A DNA stretch of 64,000 nt. Origin: Rhodoplanes sp046000175 (lineage in GTDB: Bacteria; Pseudomonadota; Alphaproteobacteria; Rhizobiales; Xanthobacteraceae). The stretch spans positions 108,598 to 172,597 of the forward strand of contig NZ_JBEOMB010000002.1 of assembly GCF_046000175.1 (NCBI RefSeq). The letters are read 5' to 3'. This document shows positions 9,761 through 17,397 of this stretch, piece after piece. The position numbers were made by a program, and so were the translations under genes. Numbering within the stretch: the first letter of the stretch is position 1; each line of letters begins with the position of its first letter. A model generated the notes under the pieces. The model did not search any database and had not been told where the DNA came from. It saw nothing but the letters and a program-made list of their open reading frames with translations.

Positions 9761-9854
9761 AAGGGCACTTCAGGGCACTTCAGGGCACTTCGGGGTAGTT
9801 CAGCGTACTTCAGGCACGTCAGGGCGTTTCAGGGCACGTCAGCGATACGTCAGG
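9761..9854. repeat. Degenerate tandem repeat of about 10 bp in the cheW-mcp spacer
   Basis: About nine consecutive 9-11 bp units occur, three of them matching the core gggcactt and the rest decayed variants. The array runs from 16 bases upstream of the mcp start codon into the cheW stop codon (9850-9852). It could affect ribosome loading on mcp or be a slippage product. Confidence 0.8.
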
Positions 9855-10377
9855 CGGCTCGCACGGTCGGGGCCGCGCCGTCGTCCCGGGCCGCGGGCAT
9901 CGCCCGCTGCGCGGTGAGGACGGCCGGGTCCGACGTGAACAGGCGGACGATGTCGAGCACGGCGACGAAGCCGCCACCGTGACGGCCGACGCCGAGGATG
10001 TGATCGTGGCTCCACGCCACGCCGATGTCGGGCGGCGGCTCGAGCCGCCCCTCGTCGAGGGCCGCAACCTCGAACACCCGATCGGCGGTGAGGCCGATCG
10101 CGAGGGTGCGGCCGGGCAGCGGCACGTCGAGCACGACGATGCGGGTCTGCTCGTCGCCCGCGACACGCGGCAGGCCGAGCCGGGTCCGCAGGTCGATGAC
10201 GGCGACGGCGCGACCGCGCACGTCGATCAGGCCGTCGAGATGCGCCGGCGCGTCGGGGATGCGGAACACCTGCTGGGTCGGCAGGATCTCGAGCACCATG
10301 GACACCGGGACGGCGAAGATCTCGCGGCCGATCCCGATCGTGACATAGAAGGTCTCGCCGGCACTGGTCTGCGACAT
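9850..10377 (-). CDS. cheW: CheW-type coupling protein 1
   Basis: A 175-residue CheW domain protein linking receptors to CheA. Recognisable elements are YVTIGIGREIFAVPV, LDGLIDVRGRAVAVIDLRTRLG and the final VAVLDIVRLF strand. The start at 10377 (MSQTSAG) is preferred to an ATG 39 bases upstream, because it begins just after the preceding mcp stop at 10382-10384. The C-terminus is longer than that of a minimal CheW and contains a low-complexity stretch that coincides with the start of the tandem repeats. Confidence 0.92.
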   Translation of the reverse strand: MSQTSAGETFYVTIGIGREIFAVPVSMVLEILPTQQVFRIPDAPAHLDGLIDVRGRAVAVIDLRTRLGLPRVAGDEQTRIVVLDVPLPGRTLAIGLTADRVFEVAALDEGRLEPPPDIGVAWSHDHILGVGRHGGGFVAVLDIVRLFTSDPAVLTAQRAMPAARDDGAAPTVRAA

Positions 10378-10381
10378 GGGG

Positions 10382-12124
10382 TCAGCTCGCCCGCTCGAAC
10401 TGGACGTCGTGTGCATCCGGCCCGCCGGACGTCATGTCGAGGCGGAAGCCGGCCTTGCCCGGCGCCCGGGCAGGCGTCGCATAGGCGGCGCGCACCTGAT
10501 CGACGAGCTTGTTGGCGCCGCTCGCCGCCTTGCCGGCCGGACGCATCGGGCGCTCCGCCGCGCCAGACTTCACGGCCGCGGCCTTGCCGGCCGTCGCCCG
10601 TCGCACCGCCGCGACGGGCGCCACCGTCGCGCTCTCCTCGGTGCGGAAATAGGCGATGCTGGCCTGGAGCTGCTCGGCCTGGGCGGCCAGCTCCTCCGAG
10701 GTCGCCGACATCTCTTCGGACGCCGAGGCGTTCTGCTGCGTCACCTTGTCGAGCTGCTGGATCGCCGTGTTGATCTGCTCGGCGCCGATGTCCTGCTCGC
10801 GGCACGCCGCGCTGATCTCCGACACCAGCTCGGCGGTCCGCCGGATGTCCGGCACCAGGCGCGTGAGCATCTCGCCGGCCTCCTGGGCCGCCTTGACGGT
10901 CTGCGACGACAGCGTGCCGATCTCGGCCGCCGCGGTCTGGCTGCGCTCGGCGAGCTTTCTCACTTCCGACGCGACGACCGCGAACCCCTTGCCGTGCTCG
11001 CCGGCGCGCGCCGCCTCGACGGCCGCGTTGAGGGCCAAGAGATCGGTCTGACGGGCGATCTCCTGCACGATGGTGATCTTCTCGGCGATGGTGCGCATCG
11101 CCTCGACGGCGCGGCCCACCGCGTCGCCGCTCGACTCGGCATCGGAGGCCGACTTGCGGGCGATCGTCTCGGTCTGGGTCGCGTTGTCGGCGTTCTGCTT
11201 GATGTTCGCGGCCATCTCCTCCATCGAGGACGAGGCCTCCTCGGCCGACGCAGCCTGCTCGGTCGCGCCTTCCGACAGCTCCTCGGCGCTCGACGACAGC
11301 TCCTGGCTGCCGGCCGAAACGTTGTCGGCCGCGGCGAGCGCCTCGGCGACGACCTGGCGCAGCTTCTCCACCATCGCGTTGACGTGGCCGATGAGGTCGC
11401 CGATCTCGTCCCTGGACGCCGAGTCGACGGTCCGGGTGAGGTCGCCGGCGGCGACCGCCTGGGCGAGCGCGCCGGCCCGGGCGAGGCTGCGGCTGATGCC
11501 GGTCGCCATCCAGATCGCGATCACGGCGGCGAACAGGAGCGAGGCGCCGACGACGCCGAGCATCAGATCACGGGCACTCTCGTACTGCGCATTGGCGGCC
11601 TTCTTGGCGTCTTCGAGCAGACCGCGATTGATGTCGGCGCCGCGCTCGAACTGCTTCTGGAGATCGGCCGTCAGCTTGCGTCGCTCGCCGGTCGAGATCG
11701 CCCGCGCCTGATCACGGGCGCCCTGGTCGACCAGCAGGCGGATCTTGTCCTGCAGCCCGCCGATCTGGTTGAGCAGGCTCCGGTTGTTGGCCCAGATCGA
11801 CTTGTACTGCGCCGCCGCCGTCTCGTCGGCCTTGTCGATGCGGCTCATGAGCGACTGCCGCTCCTGGACGAGGTCGTTGCCGTAGCGGGCGACCTCGTCC
11901 TTGGTCTCGGCCATGAGCATGTTCAGCTCGGCACGCACGATCGAGACGAGGGAGGTGTTCATCTCGAGCGAGAAGGCCAGACGCTGGACCGGCACCTCGA
12001 CGACCCGGGCGAGCGTCGCGTCCAGCGAGGCGAGGTTCGAGATGCCGAGCCAGGCGGTGACGCCGGACAGGACGATGACCACGGCGAAGGCGAGGGCCAG
12101 CTTGAGCTTGATGGTGAAGCGCAT
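10382..12124 (-). CDS. Methyl-accepting chemotaxis protein (receptor 2 of operon)
   Basis: A 580-residue receptor with TM1 at about residues 7-28, a helical periplasmic sensor, TM2 near 185-208, HAMP, and a signalling domain with the same tip as receptor 1. The start at ATG 12124 overlaps the upstream cheW stop as TGATG, indicating translational coupling. The frame stays open far upstream (to 14218), but that extension is antisense to nothing sensible and overlaps cheW and cheA. The signalling domains of the two receptors agree almost residue for residue over about 250 residues, while the sensors differ. Confidence 0.94.
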   Translation of the reverse strand: MRFTIKLKLALAFAVVIVLSGVTAWLGISNLASLDATLARVVEVPVQRLAFSLEMNTSLVSIVRAELNMLMAETKDEVARYGNDLVQERQSLMSRIDKADETAAAQYKSIWANNRSLLNQIGGLQDKIRLLVDQGARDQARAISTGERRKLTADLQKQFERGADINRGLLEDAKKAANAQYESARDLMLGVVGASLLFAAVIAIWMATGISRSLARAGALAQAVAAGDLTRTVDSASRDEIGDLIGHVNAMVEKLRQVVAEALAAADNVSAGSQELSSSAEELSEGATEQAASAEEASSSMEEMAANIKQNADNATQTETIARKSASDAESSGDAVGRAVEAMRTIAEKITIVQEIARQTDLLALNAAVEAARAGEHGKGFAVVASEVRKLAERSQTAAAEIGTLSSQTVKAAQEAGEMLTRLVPDIRRTAELVSEISAACREQDIGAEQINTAIQQLDKVTQQNASASEEMSATSEELAAQAEQLQASIAYFRTEESATVAPVAAVRRATAGKAAAVKSGAAERPMRPAGKAASGANKLVDQVRAAYATPARAPGKAGFRLDMTSGGPDAHDVQFERAS

Positions 12125-12672
12125 CACAGATCTCCTGAACGCGCGGCCGGCGAACAGGTCGGTCGTCGCTCTGACTTGGTTGTGTCGAGAGCCGGATCGG
12201 CCGACGACGGTGACAGAATGCGGGCGAGATCGGGAACGACGATGAAGTCGTCGCCGCGCTTGCCGATGAAGCGGATATAGTCCTGCCGCCAGCGGGTGCC
12301 GACGCGCGGCACGTCCTCCAACGCCGAGGCGGCGAGCTCGGTCACCTCGTGGACCTTGTCGGCTCGGATTCCGATCACGGTCGGCACCCGGTCGATCTCG
12401 ATCTCGGTGACGACGATACGGGTGTCGATCGTGTCGGGCCCCTGCTCCATGTCGAACTTCAGGCGCAGGTCGGCGAGCGGCACGACCTTGCCGCGCACGT
12501 TGATCAGCCCGTTGACGAAGGGCTCGCTGCCGGGCACCTCGGTGACGGGCACGAGATCGAGGATCTCGCGGACCTGCGACGCCTCGAGCGCGAAGGTCTG
12601 GCCCTGCAGATCCATGGTCAGCACCTCGAGGGGCCGGCCGGCATCGTGATCTGACGTTTCGAAGCGGTTCAT
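12124..12672 (-). CDS. cheW: CheW-type coupling protein 2
   Basis: A 182-residue CheW with MDLQGQTFALEASQVREILD, FVNGLINVRGKVVPLADLR and FIVVPDLARIL. It differs clearly from CheW 1, so each receptor may have its own coupler. It starts 18 bases after the cheA stop and overlaps the following mcp by one base (TGATG). Confidence 0.94.
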   Translation of the reverse strand: MNRFETSDHDAGRPLEVLTMDLQGQTFALEASQVREILDLVPVTEVPGSEPFVNGLINVRGKVVPLADLRLKFDMEQGPDTIDTRIVVTEIEIDRVPTVIGIRADKVHEVTELAASALEDVPRVGTRWRQDYIRFIGKRGDDFIVVPDLARILSPSSADPALDTTKSERRPTCSPAARSGDL

Positions 12673-12690
12673 GGCGTGATCCTTCGCGGC

Positions 12691-14829
12691 TCAGCTCGCG
12701 GCCTTGAGCCGCTCCTCGGCGGCCTGCCCGTCGGCGACGAGCTGCGGCACGTCGAGGATGAGGGCGACGCTGCCGTCTCCCAGGATGGTGGCGCCGGAGA
12801 ACACGCCGATGCCCGCGTGCAGCCGCGACAGCGACTTGATGACCGTCTGATGGTCGCCGATCACCTGGTCGACCACGAGACCGACCCGGAAGCCGGCGGC
12901 CGAGACGATGACGACCTTCTGATAAGGATCGGGCGGCAGTCGCGAGGCGAACTGCTCGCGCAGCCGGATATAGGGAACGAGATCGCCCCGGATGTTGAGG
13001 AAGCAGCGGCCCTTTGCGCGCAGATCCTCCTCCGGGGTGAGCTCGACGCACTCCTCGACCGCGCCGAGCGGGATGACGTAGCGGCCCTTGCCGACCCGGA
13101 CCAGGAGGCCGTCGATGATGGCCAGGGTGAGCGGCAGGCGCAACGTCACCTCGGAGCCGAGGCCCGGCGTGCTCTTCACGTCGATCGAGCCTCGCAGGTC
13201 GTCGATGGTGCGCTTCACCACGTCCATGCCGACTCCGCGGCCGGACAGATTCGTTACCTCGCGGGCCGTCGAGAAGCCCGGCGCGAAGATGATCTTGAAC
13301 AGCTCCTCGTCGGCGAGCCGGGTGCCCGGCGCGATCAGCCCGTTCTCCTCGGCGCGCGCCTGGATGCGATCGCGATCGAGCCCGCGGCCGTCGTCGCCGA
13401 CCGAGATCAGCACGGCGGCCCCGGCGTGGCGGGCGGTGAGCGAGACCCGGCCGGTCGCCGGCTTCCCGGCGGCGGCGCGCCCGTCGCGCGGCTCGAGGCC
13501 GTGGTCGGCGGCGTTGCGGATGAGGTGGACGAGCGGATCGGCGAGCCGCTCGATCACGGTCTTGTCGAGCTCGGTCTCCTCGCCGGACGTGATGAGCTCG
13601 ATGTCCTTGCCGAGATCGCGGGAGAGGTCGTGAACGAGTCGGCGAAATCGGCCGAACAGCGAGCCGATCGGCATCATGCGGACACCCATGGTGGTGTCCT
13701 GCAGCTCGCGAGCCAGCCGCTCGATCTCCTCTGTGACGGACTTCACCTGCGGGTCGTGCGAGGCGGCGGCGATCTGCTTGAGCCGCGACTGGGCGATGAC
13801 GAGCTCGCCGACCCGGTCCATCAGCTCGTCGAGCCGCTCGGCCGGCACCCGGATGCTGCCGGCGCCGTGGCGGCCGGCGGGCGCGGCTCCCGCGCCGTTG
13901 CCGGACGCGGCCTGACCCGCTGCGGCCGGAGCGGCCGTCTCGGTGGACGACGCGGCGCGAGAGTCGGCACGCGGACCGGCAAGAGGCTCGCTGCGAGGCT
14001 CGCCGGCGTCGCTGCGCCGATCGAGGGCGCTCCACCCGGCCGGCGGATCGGACAGGACCGGAACGTCCGTCGAAGTGCCTTGCGGCACGAAAGCAGCCGC
14101 GTCCGAAGCGACCGTCTCGATGCTCAGCTCCATGTCGTCGAGGAGGAACATGAACACCTCCTCGATCGCGTCGCGCGGCTTCGCGGTGGTGAGCAGCACC
14201 TCCCAGCCGACGTGACAATCGAGCGGATCGATCTCGTCGAGTGCGGGAACCTCGCCGATGCGCGCCATCACGGTCGCGGTGCCGAGCGAATGAAGATCCT
14301 CGATCAGCAGGAGCGGATTGGTGCCGGTCGCCATCGCGCCCTTGGGCAGACGGAACGTCACCCGGAAGATCTGCTCTGCGCCGGCCGCCACCGGGACCGC
14401 GCCGGCGGGCGGTGCCACACCGGTCGCGGCGGCGCGCGCCGCGCTGGTCGTCGGCCCGCTCGCGAGGATCAGGTGGAGCCCACGAAGAATCGTGTCGCTG
14501 GCCGCCTCGTCGGCCTCGACCGGCGCCTCGATCAGGCGCCGCATCTGATCCTTCGCGTGCAGGGTGAGCGCGATCAGCTCGGCGGTCGCCGCCACCTCGC
14601 CCTTGCGGACGCGATCGAACGCGGTCTCGACGTGATGCGTGAAGGCGGCGAGCCGGTCGAAACCGAACATCGCGCCCGAGCCCTTCAACGTATGGAGCGC
14701 CCGGAAGGCAGCGTCGATCAGGTCCGCGTCGCCGGGCCGGTGCTCGAGGTCGAGGAGCGTGTGCTCGAGCTGCTCGAGCAGCTCCTGGGCTTCCTGGCGG
14801 AACGTGTCCGCTGCGTCGACGATGGTCAT
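12691..14829 (-). CDS. cheA: Chemotaxis histidine kinase CheA
   Basis: A 712-residue CheA. The HPt domain carries phospho-acceptor His46 (ALHTLKGSG). A Pro/Ala-rich linker and a CheY-binding/regulatory segment follow, then the dimerisation helix (PAERLDELMDRVGELV). The HATPase has the N-box HLIRNAADHGLEP, DDGRGLD and SGRGVGMDVV, and a CheW-like domain closes the protein. The start ATG 14829 overlaps the cheY stop as ATGA. The frame stays open upstream through cheY, but that part is a shadow. It phosphorylates CheY and CheB in response to the two operon receptors. Confidence 0.96.
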   Translation of the reverse strand: MTIVDAADTFRQEAQELLEQLEHTLLDLEHRPGDADLIDAAFRALHTLKGSGAMFGFDRLAAFTHHVETAFDRVRKGEVAATAELIALTLHAKDQMRRLIEAPVEADEAASDTILRGLHLILASGPTTSAARAAATGVAPPAGAVPVAAGAEQIFRVTFRLPKGAMATGTNPLLLIEDLHSLGTATVMARIGEVPALDEIDPLDCHVGWEVLLTTAKPRDAIEEVFMFLLDDMELSIETVASDAAAFVPQGTSTDVPVLSDPPAGWSALDRRSDAGEPRSEPLAGPRADSRAASSTETAAPAAAGQAASGNGAGAAPAGRHGAGSIRVPAERLDELMDRVGELVIAQSRLKQIAAASHDPQVKSVTEEIERLARELQDTTMGVRMMPIGSLFGRFRRLVHDLSRDLGKDIELITSGEETELDKTVIERLADPLVHLIRNAADHGLEPRDGRAAAGKPATGRVSLTARHAGAAVLISVGDDGRGLDRDRIQARAEENGLIAPGTRLADEELFKIIFAPGFSTAREVTNLSGRGVGMDVVKRTIDDLRGSIDVKSTPGLGSEVTLRLPLTLAIIDGLLVRVGKGRYVIPLGAVEECVELTPEEDLRAKGRCFLNIRGDLVPYIRLREQFASRLPPDPYQKVVIVSAAGFRVGLVVDQVIGDHQTVIKSLSRLHAGIGVFSGATILGDGSVALILDVPQLVADGQAAEERLKAAS

Positions 14830-15194
14830 GCGCCGAGGACCTTCCTGACCACGGCGACGAGCTGATCCTGCTGGAACGGCTTGGTGATCCAGCCGGTGGC
14901 GCCCGCCTCCTTGGCCTCCTTCTTCACGTTGGCGTCGGATTCGGTGGTGAGGAACAGGATCGGCACGCCGCGATAGCTCGGCAGCTTGCGCAGCTCGCGG
15001 ATCAGCGCGAGGCCGTTCATCACCGGCATGTTGAGATCCGTGACGATCATGTCGACCGGGTTGGCCTTCGCCTTGGCGAGGCCGTCGGCGCCGTCGTTCG
15101 CCTGCAGCACGCGGTATCCGGCGCCCTGCAGCGTGAGCTGCACCATCTGGCGCACGCTGGCGGAGTCGTCGACGTTGAGGATGGTCTTGCTCAT
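14826..15194 (-). CDS. cheY: Single-domain response regulator CheY
   Basis: A 122-residue receiver. The acidic pair is NVDDS, the phospho-acceptor is Asp53 (TDLNMP), the Thr switch is in LTTESD and the conserved Lys is in TKPF. There is no output domain. It overlaps both neighbours by ATGA (STAS gene stop/cheY start and cheY stop/cheA start), so STAS-cheY-cheA are translationally coupled. Whether the output is flagellar or another process cannot be read here, since no flagellar genes are in view. Confidence 0.95.
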   Translation of the reverse strand: MSKTILNVDDSASVRQMVQLTLQGAGYRVLQANDGADGLAKAKANPVDMIVTDLNMPVMNGLALIRELRKLPSYRGVPILFLTTESDANVKKEAKEAGATGWITKPFQQDQLVAVVRKVLGA

Positions 15195-15550
15195 GGATGA
15201 TCCGTTGCTTGCAGCCAGAACGCAGCGCCGCCGCACGGGTCGGCGGGATCGGTGGCGAGGAAGCCGGCGCGATCGAGCGCGCGGCGCAGCGCGCCCCTGG
15301 CGGGCGCAGCGAGATCGAGAGACTTGCCGGCCGCCCGCGCGCTGCGCCGGGCGGCGAGAACGAGCTGGACGAGCGTGAGGTCGAATTCGGAGACGTCGTC
15401 GAGCCGGATCCGCACCGCGTCGGCGCGGTCGAGCTCGGCCCGGAGTCGCTCGTGCGCAGCCGCGATGGTGCGGACCGTCTGCGCACCGGCGAGGTCGACG
15501 ACCGCGACCTCCGGAACAGCATTCTGATTGGTAGTGATCACGGTACACAC
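15191..15550 (-). CDS. STAS-domain protein heading the chemosensory operon
   Basis: A 119-residue protein with a STAS fold pattern: EVAVVDLAG near the N-terminus, VRIRLDDVSEFDLTLVQLVLAARR in the middle, and a C-terminal strand/helix ending in the PCGGAAFWL segment. The usual phosphorylatable Ser of anti-sigma antagonists appears replaced in DVSEFDLT (Asp/Thr present), so phosphorylation control is uncertain. Small STAS proteins often sit first in alternative-function chemosensory operons of alphaproteobacteria (family context). It overlaps cheY by four bases. Confidence 0.75.
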   Translation of the reverse strand: MCTVITTNQNAVPEVAVVDLAGAQTVRTIAAAHERLRAELDRADAVRIRLDDVSEFDLTLVQLVLAARRSARAAGKSLDLAAPARGALRRALDRAGFLATDPADPCGGAAFWLQATDHP

Positions 15551-15879
15551 CTGTGGCGATCGTCGGGGCGATGCGATTATGGCATTGCCGCCTTTGGTCT
15601 TTCCGCCACGGGACTTACCCGGTCCGGCTTTAAGCCAGACTTAACAGGTGATCGCCCCGGTAATGTGCACTTACTAATAAAGACTCCAGAAATATCGTTT
15701 ATAATTCATCTCGACCCGAGGCCGCGGCGTTACCGGTTGCACCGTCACCGGACCGTCGCGAACATGGAAACATGCAACGGGCCGTGGCATTTCGACCCGA
15801 CCACGCTGGCTCGAACGTCGTAAACGCGGCATTCCGTGGAGCGCCGTTTCGACTGCCCTGACGTTGTGATCCGACGTGA
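15551..15879. other. Intergenic region upstream of the chemosensory operon
   Basis: This separates the end of cysG from the STAS gene, both leftward. The part 15620-15720 is A/T-rich and is the likely promoter region for the chemosensory operon. I saw no convincing sigma-70, sigma-28 or sigma-54 site and no gene. Confidence 0.5.
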
Positions 15880-17397
15880 TCAGACACGCGCCGCGACAGA
15901 ATTCCGCATGGCGGTCATGCAGGCCGGACCTCGGGACGAATACTGACTCACGTCGTCGGAGAGTCGTTCACGTGCCGCCGCCCGCATCGCTTCGCCGATC
16001 ATCACGACGCACGGACCAGCCGCGAGCGCTTCGATATCCTCAGCTAATGACGCGACGGTCGTGATCACGTCGCGTTCGTCGGGTCGGCTCGCGCTCGCCA
16101 CGGCGATGGCGGGCGTCGTCGGGGGCAGCCCGGCCGCGAGCGCCCGCGCGACAAGGGCCGGCAAGGTCTTGCGCGGCATGTAGACGACGGTGGTGACAGA
16201 CGGATCGGCCAGCGCCGCGCCGTCGAGATCGTCGGGCAGGCGTGCATCGCGATCGTGACCCGTGACGTACTGCACGCGACGCGCGACGCCGCGGGCGGTG
16301 AGCGACACGGAGAGGCTGGCCGCCGCGCCCTGCGCAGCCGTGACGCCCGGCACCACGGCGACCCGGATCCCGGCCGCGCGCGCCGCCGCGATCTCCTCGC
16401 CGGCGCGCCCGAACACACCGGGATCGCCGCTCTTCAGCCGCACCACCCGCTTGCCCTGCCGGGCGAGACCGACCATCAGGGCATTGATGTCGTCCTGCCG
16501 ACAGGACGGGCGATGGCCGGTCTTGCCGACGAGGAGCGTGCGGGCCTCCCGCCGCGCAAAGGCGAGCACCTCGGGCGAGACGAGATCGTCGTAGAGCACC
16601 ACGTCGGCGCTGCGCAGCGCCCGCACGGCCTTGAGCGTCATCAGCTCGGGATCGCCCGGACCGGCACCGACCAGCACGATGCTCCCCTCCTTGTCGCCGG
16701 CGCCGCCGGCGAGCAGATCGTCGAGGTCGTCCCGCGTCGGGCTGCGATCGGGCTCTTGATATGCGCGGTCGGCAAAGCGCTGCCAGAAGGCGCGGCGCGC
16801 CGTCATGCAAGCGACGCGATCAGCGACCTCGGCCCGCCAAGCCTTGGCGGCGTCGAGCCAACGCGCCAGGCCGAGCGGGATCAGCGCCTCGATCCTGGAG
16901 CGCAGCGTCTGGGCGAGAACCGGCGCGGCCCCGTCGGTCGAGATGCCGACGACGAGCGGCGAGCGATTGACGATGGCGCCGAACTGCACGTCGCACAGAT
17001 GCGGCCGGTCGACCGCGTTGACGATGGCGCCGGCCTGGCGCGCCGCCGCGACGGCGGCCTGCGCATCCACCTCGTCCTCCAGCGCGACGACGACGAAGCG
17101 TGCGCCGGCGAGATCGTCGGGCCGCCAGGCGCGAGCATGGAGCGCGACGGCGCCGTCCGGCACCGACTGCGGCGCGGCGTGCATCTCGTCGGAGATCTCC
17201 TCGGCGATCACGTCGACGCAGGCACCGGCCGAGGCGAGCAGCCGCGCCTTCCAGGCCGCGCCGGCATGGCCGCCGATCACGACCGCCCGCTGGCCACGCA
17301 ACGGCACGAACACGGGCAACACGGCGAGCGGCGCGAGCCCACCGGCGCGGGTCTCCTCCGGGTGGCGTTCAACCGCGTGACGGTCAGGCTGCCGCAC
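15880..17397 (-). CDS. cysG: Siroheme synthase CysG
   Basis: A 505-residue fusion making siroheme, the cofactor of NirA. The N-terminal precorrin-2 dehydrogenase/ferrochelatase part (residues about 25-225) shows an NAD-binding strand (RAVVIGG) and the GISTDGAAPVLAQ segment. The C-terminal uroporphyrinogen-III methyltransferase has VGAGPGDPELMTLKAV, GKTGHRPSCRQDDIN and RLKSGDPGVFGRAGEE. The start is GTG 17397, overlapping the nasA stop by 14 bases. It is last in the nitrate operon, matching supply of siroheme to demand. The N-terminal glycine-rich loop (GGHAGAAWKA) departs from the usual GGGxVAxRK. Confidence 0.94.
   Translation of the reverse strand: MRQPDRHAVERHPEETRAGGLAPLAVLPVFVPLRGQRAVVIGGHAGAAWKARLLASAGACVDVIAEEISDEMHAAPQSVPDGAVALHARAWRPDDLAGARFVVVALEDEVDAQAAVAAARQAGAIVNAVDRPHLCDVQFGAIVNRSPLVVGISTDGAAPVLAQTLRSRIEALIPLGLARWLDAAKAWRAEVADRVACMTARRAFWQRFADRAYQEPDRSPTRDDLDDLLAGGAGDKEGSIVLVGAGPGDPELMTLKAVRALRSADVVLYDDLVSPEVLAFARREARTLLVGKTGHRPSCRQDDINALMVGLARQGKRVVRLKSGDPGVFGRAGEEIAAARAAGIRVAVVPGVTAAQGAAASLSVSLTARGVARRVQYVTGHDRDARLPDDLDGAALADPSVTTVVYMPRKTLPALVARALAAGLPPTTPAIAVASASRPDERDVITTVASLAEDIEALAAGPCVVMIGEAMRAAARERLSDDVSQYSSRGPACMTAMRNSVAARV

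Noticed and set aside
9761..9854. A CRISPR array
   Set aside because: Units are about 10 bp, contiguous and without spacers; there are no cas genes.
10382..14218. A 1278-codon open frame covering mcp, cheW and part of cheA
   Set aside because: Only the last 580 codons encode the receptor. The rest is an alternative-frame reading of cheW and cheA, caused by high GC content.
12691..15522. A 943-codon form of cheA reaching through cheY
   Set aside because: The upstream part is an out-of-frame reading of cheY and the STAS gene. ATG 14829 overlaps the cheY stop and starts at the HPt domain.
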